Shown here: one piece after another, positions 34,014 through 44,500 of the stretch
Position numbering within the stretch: position 1 is the stretch's first letter
How the letters are laid out: every line of letters starts with the position of its first letter
Origin: Arcicella rigui
GTDB lineage: Bacteria; Bacteroidota; Bacteroidia; Cytophagales; Spirosomataceae
DNA: 64,000 bases
Assembly (NCBI RefSeq): GCF_034929435.1
Contig: NZ_JAYFUM010000020.1
Location: forward strand, 80,091 to 144,090
Direction: 5' to 3'
Program-made: the position numbers and the translations under genes
The notes under the pieces: generated by a model
Told to the model about the DNA's origin: nothing
The model's input: the letters and a program-made list of their open reading frames with translations, nothing else
The model's database searches: none

Positions 34014-34224
34014 ATTGAAATCTTGTCAAATAAATAGCTTTTTGGTCAAGGTTTTGAATTAATAGAAACTTCAATTTTTAAATTCACTTTACACAAAATA
34101 ATTTCCAATTAAACCAAATAGCTGTTTTTAAGGTTAATTTTGTAGTCGAATTTTTCGCCACGCATTGCTCAGATTTTTAGGAATCGGGCGGTTCGTGGCT
34201 ATTGTTGTTATTGAAGATAAAATT
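34014..34224. other. Spacer upstream of mfd
   Basis: AT-rich spacer of about 210 bases with no open frame, hairpin or clear promoter box that I could identify. The mfd promoter probably lies here. Confidence 0.3.
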
Positions 34225-37200
34225 ATGCTCGTAAAAGATTTCCTTACTCTGTATCGTGAAGACGGTTTTGTACAAACTATTGCAGAACAAATTAAAGCAC
34301 CCAAAGATTATCCACATATCCAAATCAAAGGCTTTGTTGGTAGTTTAGATGCCGTTGTGGTTTCTGCTTTGCATTTACTCGACGAAAAGCAATCTCATCT
34401 TTTTGTACTTTCTGACCGTGAAGAAGCGGCATATTTTATCAACGATTTACAAAATTTAGTAGGCGAGGAGCGAATTTTATCTTTTCCGATGTCCTACAAA
34501 AGAGCTTATCAATACGAAGAAATCGACAATGCCAATGTACTGATGCGAGCAGAAGTATTAAACAAGCTCAACAACAGTTCAGAAGGCTTTTTGATTGTTA
34601 CTTATCCAGAAGCTCTTTCCGAAAAAGTAATTAACAAGCGTTCGCTTTCTAAAAATACTTTTACGATAAATGTTTCTGAAAAATTAGATACAGCCTTTTT
34701 GGGTGAAGTATTGGCAAGTTATGATTTCGAGAAAACAGATTTTGTTTATGAAGCTGGGCAGTATTCAATTCGTGGCGGAATTGTGGATGTGTACAGTTAT
34801 GCCAACGATTTGCCTTACCGAATTGAACTTTGGGGCGATGAAGTAGAAAGTATCAGAACTTTCGACCCTGAATCGCAGCTTTCGGTAGAATCCATTTCCA
34901 GAATTAATATTATTCCAGATGTTCAAAACCGATTGATTCAGGAAACTCGTGAACCTTTCTTTCATTTTTTACCAGAAAATACTCGTTTATGGTTCAAAGA
35001 TGTAGAATTGACGTTGGAAATTATCGAAAAATCATTCGAGAAAGTACAAAGTAATTTTCAAGAAATCATCGCAAAAAGTGGTGGCATCAAAGTAATTTCT
35101 GAACCGAATCAATTATTTGAAACTCGCAGAAGTTTTCTGAATCTGATTAAAGAATTTGGTACAGTTGAATTTGGCAAAAGATTTTACTTCAAGTCTGCCC
35201 AAGAAAAATTACTTTATCAAGCCAAAGTACAACCAACTTTTAATAAAGATTTTAAAAGGTTGGCCGATAATCTCCGTGAAAATCAAGGTTTTCATTACAC
35301 CAATATCATTACTGCCGATTCGCCCAAACAACTTGAACGTTTAGCTACCATTTTTGATGAAATTGACACAAATGTTCGCTTCCAAGCTTTGAATATTTCG
35401 TTGAGAGAAGGATTTATCGACCTGCAATCAAAAATTGTTTGTTATACCGACCACCAGATTTTCGACCGTTTTCATCGTTTCCGTGAAAAAAGTAAGTATT
35501 CAAAGTCAAAAGCATTGACTTTGAAAGAATTACGTTCGCTTCAAGTAGGCGATTTTGTTACCCACGTTGACTATGGAATTGGGCGTTTTGCGGGTTTGGA
35601 TAGAGTAATGGTTGGCGATGCCGAACAAGAAGCCATTCGTTTAATTTACAAAGACAACGATGTATTAATGGTTTCAATCCATTCACTTCACAAAATTGCG
35701 AAGTACTCAGGCAAAGAAGGCGGGCCGCCAGTGATGTCTAAATTAGGTTCGCCAGAATGGGAAAACCGAAAATCGAAAGTAAAGAAACAAGTAAAAGACA
35801 TTGCCAAGGAATTAATTGCCCTTTACGCCAAGCGTAGAATGGCACCGGGTTTTGCTTTTTCTAAAGATACTTTTATGCAAGCTGAACTGGAATCGTCATT
35901 CTTGTACGAGGATACACCAGACCAAGCAAAAGCCACAGCCGATGTAAAAGTGGATATGGAAAAACCACACCCGATGGACAGATTAGTTTGTGGAGATGTA
36001 GGTTTTGGCAAAACGGAAGTAGCGATTCGTGCGGCTTTCAAAGCTGTGGCAGATTCAAAACAAGTGGCGATTTTAGTGCCAACTACCGTTTTGGCAATGC
36101 AACATTTCAGAACTTTCCGTGACCGTCTGGAGAAATTTCCTTGTAGAGTAGAGTACATCAATCGTTTCAAATCTGATAAACAAATCAAAGAAACACTCAA
36201 AAGAGTAGCTTCTGGCGAAACTGATATTTTGATTGGTACACACAGAATTGTGAACAAAGATGTTATTTTCAAGAATTTGGGTTTGATGATTATTGATGAA
36301 GAACAGAAATTTGGCGTAAAAGTAAAAGACCGTTTGAAAGAAATGCGTGTAAACATTGACGCACTTACGCTTACGGCTACGCCAATTCCAAGAACACTTC
36401 ATTTTTCTTTGATGGGAGCAAGAGATTTATCAATTATCGCAACACCTCCGCCAAATCGTCAGCCAGTTACTACTGAATTACAGATTTTCAGTGAAACACT
36501 TATTCGTGATGCTGTAAGCTATGAACTTAAAAGAGGCGGACAAGTTTACTTTGTGCATAACCGAGTAGGAGAGTTGGAGTCTATTGCTAATCTGATTTTA
36601 CGCATGGTGCCAGATGCCAAAGTGGGTGTAGCTCATGGACAAATGGAAGGCGATAAATTAGAAAAAGCCATGATGAATTTTATTGAAGGTCATTACGATG
36701 TACTGGTTTCTACTAATATTATCGAAGCAGGGTTGGATATTCCGAATGCCAATACGATTCTGATTAACCACGCCAATCATTTTGGTCTGTCAGATTTACA
36801 CCAAATGCGTGGTAGAGTAGGGCGTTCCAACAAAAAAGCATTCTGTTATTTATTGACGCCAGCACTTTCACTATTGACAACCGAAGCCCGAAAAAGATTG
36901 AGTGCTTTAGAGGAATTCTCAGATTTGGGTGATGGTTTCAAAGTAGCGATGCGGGATTTGGATATTCGTGGAGCAGGGAATTTATTGGGTGCAGAGCAAA
37001 GCGGTTTCGTCAATGATTTGGGTTATGAGCTTTATCACAAGATTTTGGATGAAGCGGTTCAAGAATTGAAAGAAAATGAATTCAGAGCTTTATTTGAACA
37101 AGATTTAGCTGAAACGGCTGAGAAACTCAAGATTGATTGTCAGATAGAAACAGACTTACAAGTATTGATTCCAGAAAAATATGTTTCAAGTATTTCTGAA

Positions 37201-37584
37201 AGACTTTCGCTTTACACCCAGCTTGATGATATGAAAACGGAAGAGGAATTAATTAAATTTGAAACGATGATTATCGACCGTTTTGGGCCAATTCCTCCGC
37301 AAATGTCAGACATGATAGAAATTGTAAGAGTGCGTTGGATTGCCGAGTCGTTAGGTATGGAAAAAATATTATTGAAAAATAATAATCTAAAGTGTTATTT
37401 CGTTCCCTCTGAGAATGAAAAGTATTATAAATCAGCCATTTTTGGAAAAGTACTTGAGTACGTAAAACAAAACTCACGTAAATGTTCTTTAAAAGATGTA
37501 AAAGGAAAGCTGATGTTGTACTTTGATAAAATTACTTCGATAGAAGAATTAAAATGGATTTTAAAAGAAATGAGTAAAGTATAA
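34225..37584 (+). CDS. mfd: Transcription-repair coupling factor Mfd
   Basis: 1119 residues from the ATG at 34225. An ATG-like start at 34165 adds 20 unrelated residues. Domains: UvrB-homology N-terminus (GQYSIRGGIVDVYSYA), RNA-polymerase-interacting CarD-like domain (GDFVTHVDYGIGRFAGLD, about 435-520), RecG-like translocase with Walker A GDVGFGKTEVAIRA (about 595), DEEQ box IIDEEQKFGV and motif VI-like LHQMRGRVGRSNKK, then a TRCF C-terminal domain. It displaces RNA polymerase stalled at lesions and recruits UvrA. Slightly shorter than E. coli Mfd (1148). Confidence 0.96.
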   Translation: MLVKDFLTLYREDGFVQTIAEQIKAPKDYPHIQIKGFVGSLDAVVVSALHLLDEKQSHLFVLSDREEAAYFINDLQNLVGEERILSFPMSYKRAYQYEEIDNANVLMRAEVLNKLNNSSEGFLIVTYPEALSEKVINKRSLSKNTFTINVSEKLDTAFLGEVLASYDFEKTDFVYEAGQYSIRGGIVDVYSYANDLPYRIELWGDEVESIRTFDPESQLSVESISRINIIPDVQNRLIQETREPFFHFLPENTRLWFKDVELTLEIIEKSFEKVQSNFQEIIAKSGGIKVISEPNQLFETRRSFLNLIKEFGTVEFGKRFYFKSAQEKLLYQAKVQPTFNKDFKRLADNLRENQGFHYTNIITADSPKQLERLATIFDEIDTNVRFQALNISLREGFIDLQSKIVCYTDHQIFDRFHRFREKSKYSKSKALTLKELRSLQVGDFVTHVDYGIGRFAGLDRVMVGDAEQEAIRLIYKDNDVLMVSIHSLHKIAKYSGKEGGPPVMSKLGSPEWENRKSKVKKQVKDIAKELIALYAKRRMAPGFAFSKDTFMQAELESSFLYEDTPDQAKATADVKVDMEKPHPMDRLVCGDVGFGKTEVAIRAAFKAVADSKQVAILVPTTVLAMQHFRTFRDRLEKFPCRVEYINRFKSDKQIKETLKRVASGETDILIGTHRIVNKDVIFKNLGLMIIDEEQKFGVKVKDRLKEMRVNIDALTLTATPIPRTLHFSLMGARDLSIIATPPPNRQPVTTELQIFSETLIRDAVSYELKRGGQVYFVHNRVGELESIANLILRMVPDAKVGVAHGQMEGDKLEKAMMNFIEGHYDVLVSTNIIEAGLDIPNANTILINHANHFGLSDLHQMRGRVGRSNKKAFCYLLTPALSLLTTEARKRLSALEEFSDLGDGFKVAMRDLDIRGAGNLLGAEQSGFVNDLGYELYHKILDEAVQELKENEFRALFEQDLAETAEKLKIDCQIETDLQVLIPEKYVSSISERLSLYTQLDDMKTEEELIKFETMIIDRFGPIPPQMSDMIEIVRVRWIAESLGMEKILLKNNNLKCYFVPSENEKYYKSAIFGKVLEYVKQNSRKCSLKDVKGKLMLYFDKITSIEELKWILKEMSKV

Positions 37585-37693
37585 AGCAATGCTTCTCTTA
37601 GTTTTTTGAGAATTTTATTCGTAATATGTACTCAATTTCAAGAAGATTGATGAATCTTCATCCATAATCTCAGCAGATTTTATAAGTTTCGTA

Positions 37694-37701
37694 TAACTTT
37701 G
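37694..37701 (+). promoter_or_regulatory. Putative -7 promoter box of gldJ
   Basis: TAACTTTG fits the TAnnTTTG consensus and leaves about 90 bases of 5' leader before the gldJ ATG. No exact -33 box was found. Confidence 0.5.
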
Positions 37702-37791
37702 CAGTCTTTTCTGTAAATTGCATTCTTACTTACAGTTGATACTCAACAATCATTTAAAATTATTATTCACGACAATCAAATTAATTAACAG

Positions 37792-39024
37792 ATGAAGTTG
37801 TCTCTCAAATCAATGGCTTTTCTATTCGCAGTGCTTGCAATGGCAAGTTCTTGTAAATCTAAAAAGTCAACAAGTGTAAAAATCGGCAAAAAAAGTACAG
37901 CTACTGGTATTGCTTACAATAAAAAAGGCGGTTTTCAAACAGATAAATCCTTCAAAGGTCAGGCTACTGGTCCCAACTTAGTATTGGTTGAGGGCGGTCG
38001 TTTTACGATGGGAGCTTTAGAAGAAGATGTTATCAATTCAAGAGATAATTTAGAAAGAACAGTTTCTGTTCAATCGTTCTACATGGATGAAACAGAAATT
38101 GCCAACGTTCATTATCTTGAATACTTAAATGCTATTCAAAAAGATTCTTCTCAAGAATTTTATGAAACTGCTCTTCCTGATACCAACGTTTGGAAAGGTG
38201 AATTAGCTTTTAATGATAATTATGTCGAGCAATACTTACGTTACCCAGGTTTCCGTATGTACCCTGTTGTTGGTGTATCTTGGGTTCAGGCTTCTGATTA
38301 CTGCGTTTGGAGAACAGCCGCTGTAAATAATGATATTGCCATGAAAAACCAAAAAGGTAAGAAAGGTAAAAAAGGCAAAAGAGTAGGAGCAGAAGCAAAA
38401 GCGATTACTTATTCGGCTGGTCAGCGTTTACAAATTGAATCAGGTAAAGTATTACCTGCCTATCGCCTTCCTACTGAAGCTGAATGGGAATATGCAGCTA
38501 AAGCTATGATTGGTACACAATACGAAGACGAAAACCAAACCAATCAAAGAATTTATCCTTGGGATGGGCCAAATATGAGAGCTTCTCGTGGAAAGAAAAA
38601 AGGTACAATGTTAGCCAACTTCAAACGTGGACGTGGTGACTACGCTGGTATCGCTGGTAAATCAAATGATGGAGCTATCATTACTACCGAAGTTTATAGT
38701 TATCCACCAAATGACTTTGGTTTATACCAAATGGCTGGTAACGTAAATGAATGGGTATTCGACTTATACCGTCCGTTATCTTACGAAGACTTCAACGATT
38801 TGAACCCTATACGTAGAAACGATTATCTTGACAATGCTAAGAATTACGATAGAAAAAACAACAACTCTTTAGTAGATAATAAATCAAGAGTTTACAAAGG
38901 TGGTTCATGGTCAGATGTGGCTTATTGGTTAGCACCGGGTACTCGTCGTTTCTTAGATCAAGATTCATCTACTTCAACGATTGGTTTTAGGTGTGCTATG
39001 ATTAGAGCAGGTACTAATCGTTAA
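37792..39024 (+). CDS. gldJ: Gliding motility / type IX secretion lipoprotein GldJ
   Basis: 410 residues. Lipoprotein signal with lipidated C21 (AMASSC). The segment TATGIAYNKKGGFQTD, then VEGGRFTMGA, SFYMDETEIANVHYLEYL, ALPDTNVW and YPVVGVSWVQASDYCVWR match the pattern of GldJ as I recall it from Flavobacterium. The body is an SUMF1/formylglycine-generating-enzyme fold (AYRLPTEAEWEYAAKA, GNVNEWVFDLYRP, GGSWSDVAYW, IGFRCAMI) that lacks enzyme function in the Gld proteins. GldJ is needed for gliding and for the T9SS ring. A Lys/Gly run (KGKKGKKGK, about 186-194) is an unusual insertion. It stands apart from other gld genes. Confidence 0.85.
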   Translation: MKLSLKSMAFLFAVLAMASSCKSKKSTSVKIGKKSTATGIAYNKKGGFQTDKSFKGQATGPNLVLVEGGRFTMGALEEDVINSRDNLERTVSVQSFYMDETEIANVHYLEYLNAIQKDSSQEFYETALPDTNVWKGELAFNDNYVEQYLRYPGFRMYPVVGVSWVQASDYCVWRTAAVNNDIAMKNQKGKKGKKGKRVGAEAKAITYSAGQRLQIESGKVLPAYRLPTEAEWEYAAKAMIGTQYEDENQTNQRIYPWDGPNMRASRGKKKGTMLANFKRGRGDYAGIAGKSNDGAIITTEVYSYPPNDFGLYQMAGNVNEWVFDLYRPLSYEDFNDLNPIRRNDYLDNAKNYDRKNNNSLVDNKSRVYKGGSWSDVAYWLAPGTRRFLDQDSSTSTIGFRCAMIRAGTNR

Positions 39025-39038
39025 TAAAATATCAAAGA

Positions 39039-39072
39039 AAAAGCGGTAGAAATTGATTCTACCGCTTTTTTT
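39039..39072. terminator. Bidirectional terminator between gldJ and comF
   Basis: GCGGTAGAA (39043-39051) and TTCTACCGC (39057-39065) form a perfect stem extended by A and T runs on either side. It overlaps the stop of the convergent comF gene. Confidence 0.88.
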
Positions 39073-39748
39073 ATGCCCTTGCCAAAGTTAGTATTGAAAC
39101 GTCTTTTATCTCATAAGCTTGAAGTGCCAGCACACAAGCCTCTAATGTAGCTCCTGTGGTTAGCGTATCATCAACAACTACAATTTTACGATTGATAATT
39201 TGTTCTGGTTTTTCAACTGAAAATACATCTTCCATATTTTTGAAACGCTCTAATCTACTTTTATTTACTTGCGAACTGGTTTCGATTCCTCTTTTTAAAA
39301 TATCGTTTCGCCATTCAATATTTAGGCTTTCTGCTAAACCTTTTGCAAAACAATCCGACTGATTGTAGCCTCTTTGCTGTAATCTCTTTTTGTGCAAAGG
39401 CACGGGAAGTATTAAATCAAATTCCTGGGCAAATCCGTTTTCTCTTAATTCAGCCCCGTACCACCTTCCCAACATTTCACCAACTTCTTGGTTTCCTTTG
39501 TATTTCAATTCGTGCATTAAATGCTGTACTTTTCCACCTTTCACAAACTTTAAGTAGGCTAAAGTGTGTTTTAGATTTACTTTACCTAAAAACTTTTGCT
39601 CTAACAAAATGTCTTTTTCTATATGTGCATTCGTTTTAGGTAAATCCAAACGGCAGTTCGTACAAATGAGTGCTTCATTCAATTGAAGTGGCTCTGTGCA
39701 AGCGGCACAAGTACGAGGAAATATTAAGTCAATAAATGCCCTGAACAT
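39071..39748 (-). CDS. comF: ComF family phosphoribosyltransferase-like protein
   Basis: 225 residues. An N-terminal zinc ribbon (C14-A-A-C17 and C29-T-N-C32) precedes a type I phosphoribosyltransferase domain with the PRPP loop VVVDDTLTTGATLEA and PVPLHKKRLQQRGYNQS. ComF proteins are linked to DNA uptake or handling in naturally competent bacteria. A ComEA-like protein lies in the same window at 56.7 kb. The symbol follows the family name. Confidence 0.88.
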   Translation of the reverse strand: MFRAFIDLIFPRTCAACTEPLQLNEALICTNCRLDLPKTNAHIEKDILLEQKFLGKVNLKHTLAYLKFVKGGKVQHLMHELKYKGNQEVGEMLGRWYGAELRENGFAQEFDLILPVPLHKKRLQQRGYNQSDCFAKGLAESLNIEWRNDILKRGIETSSQVNKSRLERFKNMEDVFSVEKPEQIINRKIVVVDDTLTTGATLEACVLALQAYEIKDVSILTLARA

Positions 39749-39837
39749 GATTTCTACGATTGTGAAAAGGGTTAGAAACTTATTACAAGTATTTCTTTGT
39801 ATTTTGCATACAATTTAACATCAAACAAACAAAAATC

Positions 39838-40182
39838 ATGGGTTTAGTTTCAGAATTTAATGAGTACAGAAGCAAGATGAATGATAAAATCTTGTCTTCT
39901 GATAATAAAGTAATTAAGAGAATTTTTAATCTCGATACCAATACTTATGCAGAAGGAGCTTTGTCTGAAAAGACAAAAGAAATGATGGGGCTTTCTTGTT
40001 CAATGGTTTTACGTTGCGACGACTGCATTAAGTACCATTTAGGAAAGTGTTATGAATTGGGCGTAACTGATGCTGAAATGCAAGAGATTTTTTCGGTAGC
40101 CACTCTCATTGGTGGAACGATTGTCATTCCGCATTTACGCAGAGCTGTTGAGTATTGGGAAGAGCTTCAGAGTGGAGAGTAG
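39838..40182 (+). CDS. Carboxymuconolactone decarboxylase / AhpD-like protein
   Basis: 114 residues, single AhpD-like helical domain. The redox motif C60-D-D-C63-x3-H67 in LRCDDCIKYHLGKCYE is the AhpD-type CxxCxxxH site, followed by GVTDAEMQEIFSVATLIGGT. It may act as a small peroxidase or disulfide reductase. No lactone decarboxylase role should be assumed. Monocistronic or leading the small operon at 40.3 kb. Confidence 0.88.
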   Translation: MGLVSEFNEYRSKMNDKILSSDNKVIKRIFNLDTNTYAEGALSEKTKEMMGLSCSMVLRCDDCIKYHLGKCYELGVTDAEMQEIFSVATLIGGTIVIPHLRRAVEYWEELQSGE

Positions 40183-40285
40183 GGAGTGTTGAATGAGGAG
40201 TTGTGAATACTGATTTTATGAGTTAAAATATAAGTCTTTACTAAAAATTATTCATTCACGATTCACTAAATCACAATTAAAAAAC
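40183..40285. repeat. Word-repeat spacer before the 115-residue gene
   Basis: Directly after the AhpD-like stop come 'GTGTTGAATGAGGAGTTGTG' and, further on, 'TTCATTCACGATTCACTAAA' and 'TCACAATT'. These are members of the dispersed word family. The left half is roughly the reverse complement of the right half. Confidence 0.5.
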
Positions 40286-40633
40286 ATGGAAATAGAAAAT
40301 TTAGCCCAGCGATGGGACATTTTATTGGATAAATTAGAACAAACGATTGGGAAAAAACCTGTCGATTTGAATGCTGTACTTTTCTTGATTGGTGTACAAG
40401 AATTAGGAAAAGGACATCAGTTTTTTACCAAAGAACAAAAGCAAGATTTAATGCACATTGCTATTTGTAAGGTTTTAAGTTTTAGTGGTATTTACGAATT
40501 GGAAGGTACAGACCAAGACGGCTGGCCACACTGGAAATTGGTTCAGCCTTTGCCATTTGTCAATGTTGTTGAGCAAGAAAAGCTTTTGAAAGCCCATGTA
40601 ATAGAATATTTTGAAACAGAAGTGTTTGTATGA
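40286..40633 (+). CDS. Conserved hypothetical protein, cotranslated with xth
   Basis: 115 residues, acidic, no signal or membrane segment. The sequence begins MEIENLAQRWDILLDKLEQ and includes GVQELGKGHQFFTKEQKQDL and EGTDQDGWPHWKLVQPLP. I do not recognise a named domain. Its stop overlaps the start of the exonuclease III gene (ATGA, 40630-40633), so the two are translationally coupled and probably work together or share regulation. Confidence 0.7.
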   Translation: MEIENLAQRWDILLDKLEQTIGKKPVDLNAVLFLIGVQELGKGHQFFTKEQKQDLMHIAICKVLSFSGIYELEGTDQDGWPHWKLVQPLPFVNVVEQEKLLKAHVIEYFETEVFV

Positions 40634-41394
40634 AAATCGTAACTTATAATGTAAATGGTATCAGAGCCGCCATCAACAAGGGTTTTGTAGAATGGCTGAG
40701 TGCTTGTAATCCTGACATGATTTGTCTGCAAGAAGTAAAAGCAGAAGACCACCAAATCGAAAAAGCCATTTTTGAAGATATGGGCTATCATATCTATTGG
40801 TTTCCTGCTGAAAAGAAGGGTTACAGTGGCGTTGCTATTTTTACAAAAGTAAAACCTAAAAATATTGAATTAGGTTGCGGTATTGAGATTTACGACCGTG
40901 AAGGAAGAGTACTCCGTACTGATTTTGAAAACTTTTCGTTAATGTCGGTGTATATGCCCTCGGGGTCAAGTGGCGATGAAAGACAGGATTTTAAAATGCA
41001 ATGGCTCGATGACTTTTATGGTTATATCGACGATTTGAAAAAAACTGTTCCGAACTTAATTATTTCTGGCGACTACAATATTTGTCATCAGCCGATTGAT
41101 ATTCATAATCCAAAATCAAATGCCAATAGTTCGGGCTTCTTACCAGAAGAAAGAGCTTGGGTTACAAAGTTTTTAGAAAATGGTTTTGTTGATACTTTCA
41201 GACATTTCAATTCAGAACCACATCAATACACTTGGTGGAGTTATAGAGCAGGAGCAAGGCAAAAGAATTTAGGTTGGCGAATTGATTACCATTGTGCTGA
41301 TAAAAGTCTTACAGAACGTTTGGTGCGTTCAGCTATTTTATCAGAAGCAAAACACTCTGACCATTGTCCTGTTTTACTTGAAATTACTGACTAA
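40630..41394 (+). CDS. xth: Exodeoxyribonuclease III / AP endonuclease
   Basis: 254 residues of the ExoIII branch of the endonuclease/exonuclease/phosphatase fold. Motifs: MKIVTYNVNGIRAA, catalytic Glu in CLQEVKAE, Tyr in VYMPSG, GDYNICHQPIDIHNPK, WRIDYHCAD and the closing SDHCPV. It incises abasic sites and trims 3' ends during base-excision repair. The start overlaps the upstream hypothetical gene by four bases. Confidence 0.94.
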   Translation: MKIVTYNVNGIRAAINKGFVEWLSACNPDMICLQEVKAEDHQIEKAIFEDMGYHIYWFPAEKKGYSGVAIFTKVKPKNIELGCGIEIYDREGRVLRTDFENFSLMSVYMPSGSSGDERQDFKMQWLDDFYGYIDDLKKTVPNLIISGDYNICHQPIDIHNPKSNANSSGFLPEERAWVTKFLENGFVDTFRHFNSEPHQYTWWSYRAGARQKNLGWRIDYHCADKSLTERLVRSAILSEAKHSDHCPVLLEITD

Positions 41395-41401
41395 TATTTC
41401 C

Positions 41402-41441
41402 CAAACGATTCAGCGTAGTTGATTACAATGAATCGTTTGTT
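41402..41441 (+). terminator. Hairpin terminator after xth
   Basis: CAAACGATTCA (41402-41412) pairs with TGAATCGTTTG (41429-41439), followed by TTTATTTC. The loop is 16 bases. Confidence 0.7.
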
Positions 41442-41535
41442 TATTTCTTCACTATTTTTACTCATAATAAAATTCAATAGTTGATAGATTCAAAATAATA
41501 CCGTCTAATTCACTTCGAGTATAAACCTTAAAAAT

Positions 41536-44500
41536 ATGACTACTTCGCCCATCGCAACACTTCTTATGCGGATTGAAGAATACAAAAGAAAGTATTACCT
41601 CAATCGACTTATCAAAGGAATCATTTTTTCAGCGGCAGTAATCTTGTCCGCTTTTTTGGTTTTTAACGTAATGGAGTATTTCGGTCATTTCGGTACTACT
41701 TTCAGAACCATTTTGTTTTTCTCGTTCCTTTTGGCATTTTTGGTTTCAGCTACTTTATGGGTAGTTAAGCCTCTTCTGTTTTTGTACGGAAAACAAAAGC
41801 CACTTTCAAACGAACAAGCCGCCGAGCAAATCGGAAAATATTTCCCTGAGATTTCTGATAAACTTATCAACACACTTCAACTATCAAAGAGTATTGATAA
41901 AAGTCAAAATGAATTATTGTTGGCTTCAATCAAACAAAAATCTCAGCAATTAGGCATTGTAAAATTTGCCGATGCTATCAAAATCAATGAAAACAGAAAG
42001 TATCTAAAATTCGCTTTATTTCCTGCCATCGTTATCGTTGCCATTCTTTTGGTCTATCCGTCTTTCTTTTCAAAAAGTACTGAACGAATTGTAAACTTTA
42101 AAAATGAGTATCAAGAAGAAGCACCTTTTACTTTTCTTTTAGAAAACAAGACACTCCAAGCTTTCCGCAACGAAGATTTTACCGTTCGTCTTACTTTGCA
42201 AGGTAATACCATTCCCGAAGGTGTTTATGTGATTCATAAAGATAGAAAATTGAAAATGGAAAGTCTTGATAAGCGTCATTACAGTTATACTTTCTCTAAA
42301 GTGCAAGAAAACTTCGATTTCCACTTCGAAGCCGCAGGTTTCGATTCTGGCAATTATGAAGTAGAAATTATCAATAAACCCAGTTTAGCTTTTTTTGATA
42401 TTCAACTCATTTACCCAGCTTATCTACATAAACCCAATGAGTCTTTAAAAAATGTGGGAAACCTTACTGTTCCAGAAGGTACTTCGGTAGAATGGTCTTT
42501 CAATGTTACTCATACAGATTCTATTTTATTGACTTTCGATGGTGATGCACAAAAGTACCTTGCCCAAAAAAGACTTTTAGGTGGCGGTTTTGATTTTGAA
42601 AAGAAAGTAAAAAACTCAGGAGCTTACAAAGTATTTCTTAAAAATCAGTTTACCTCAAACACAGAAGGTATCAATTTCTTCTTGAATGTTGTTCCTGATA
42701 AATATCCGCAGTTGAGTTTGGAGCAGTACAAAGATTCTACGCTTTACAATTTTATGGTTTTAGGTGGAAACATTTCTGATGATTACGGTATCAGTCGTTT
42801 GGCAGTTTTCTATAAAGTACTCCGTGACGGAAAAGCTTCTACTCAGAACTACGCCAGCTTTGCTTTGCCGTTTAATCCTAAACAGAGTATTCAAAGTTTT
42901 TATAAACAATGGAATTTGGATAGCCTTCATTTGAATCCTTCTGATAAAGTTGAATACTTCGTTCAAGTGTGGGACAACGATGGCGTAAATGGAGCGAAAT
43001 CCACTCGCTCGCCATTGATGAATTATGCAGTTCCTGATAAAAGCTCAATCAATAAAGAAATTGAAAATGCCGTTGACAAAACGGAAGCTCAGTTAGCAAA
43101 GACTTTTGAGAAAGCTCAGAAACTTCGCAAGGAAATTGCGGCTTTGGAAAATCGTTTGAAAAACAAAAAGGAGTTGGATTTTCAAGACCAAAAAGTAGCC
43201 GAAGAATTGATTAGAAAAAAAGAAGAGTTAATCAATGAAATCAAAAGCTTACAAGAAGAGAATAAAAACTTGAACGATAAGCAACAGCGATTCAACGAGC
43301 AGAAACCAGAAAATCAACAAAAAATGGAAGCACTCCAAAAAATGATGAATGATTTGATGGACCCCGAAACGCAAAAGCTTTATGAAGAATTAAAGAAAAT
43401 GCTCGACCAAAATCCTGACGACAACAAAATGCTCGACCAAATGGAGAAGCTCAAAAACAAAGAGCGTAACATGGAAAAGGAATTGGAACGCATGAAAGAG
43501 TTATTCAAGAAATTACAACTTGAACAAAAATTAGATAAAACAATCAAAGACCTTGAAAAGCAAGCAGAGCAAGAACAAAAACTTGCAGAACAAAACGAAG
43601 CTTTAGACAAGAAATCGGATAAGTCTGCTGACAAGCAAAAAGAAACAGAAGCCAATCAGAAAGAACAAGAGAAGCTTAATAAAGAATTTGAAAACATCAA
43701 GAAAGATTTACAAGAGGCAGAAAAAATGAGTAAAGAACTCAAAAATGCTGACCCACTTGATACTGGCAAAGAAGAACAACAGAATATTTCGGAAGAACAA
43801 AAGGATGCACAAGAACAAATGGAAAAAGGCGATAACAAAGGTGCGTCGCAAAAACAGAAACGTGTAGCCAAACAAATGCAAGAACTTGCTCAGAAATTAG
43901 AACAAGAAAAGCAGTCGCAAGAGATGCAAGAAAATGAGGAAAACATGGATGATTTACGTGAGATTCTTGAAAACTTAGTAAAGCTTTCTTTAAGTCAAGA
44001 AAAATTAATGAAAGACTTTAGAGGCATGAATCCATCCGACCCACGATTTATCAAGGCTTCTCAAGAACAATTGAAACTTCAAGATGACGCAAAAATCATA
44101 GAAGATAGTTTGTTTGCTTTGTCTAAAAGAGTGATGCAAATTGAAAGTTTTGTAACCAGAGAAATGGGAAATATGAAAAGCTACATGAATGAAGCAAGTA
44201 AATTAATTAAGGAAAGAAAGTTGGCAATGACTACTTCCAAGCAACAATTTGCAATGACTTCCATGAATAACTTAGCTTTATTACTTTCTGATGTATTAAA
44301 ACAGATGCAGCAAAACCAACAGAATATGCAAAGTTCGGGCAAGAGTAAGTCTAAGAAAAAAGGAAATACGATAAGTATGGGCGAAAAGCAAAAGCAACTC
44401 AACGAGCAAATGCAGCAGAATATGAAAAATGGTGGAGCAAAAGGACAAGGCAATATTTCTGAACAATTGGCAAAAATGGCAAGAGAACAAGCCCAGTTAA

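Noticed and set aside
34308..34316. Exact DnaA box in mfd
   Set aside because: A single isolated copy, expected by chance; it codes for part of DYPHI.
43380..44490. Several Cys/Ser/Phe-rich antisense frames under the DUF4175 gene
   Set aside because: Their composition mirrors the Lys/Glu/Gln codons of the coiled coil on the other strand; no start or domain supports them.
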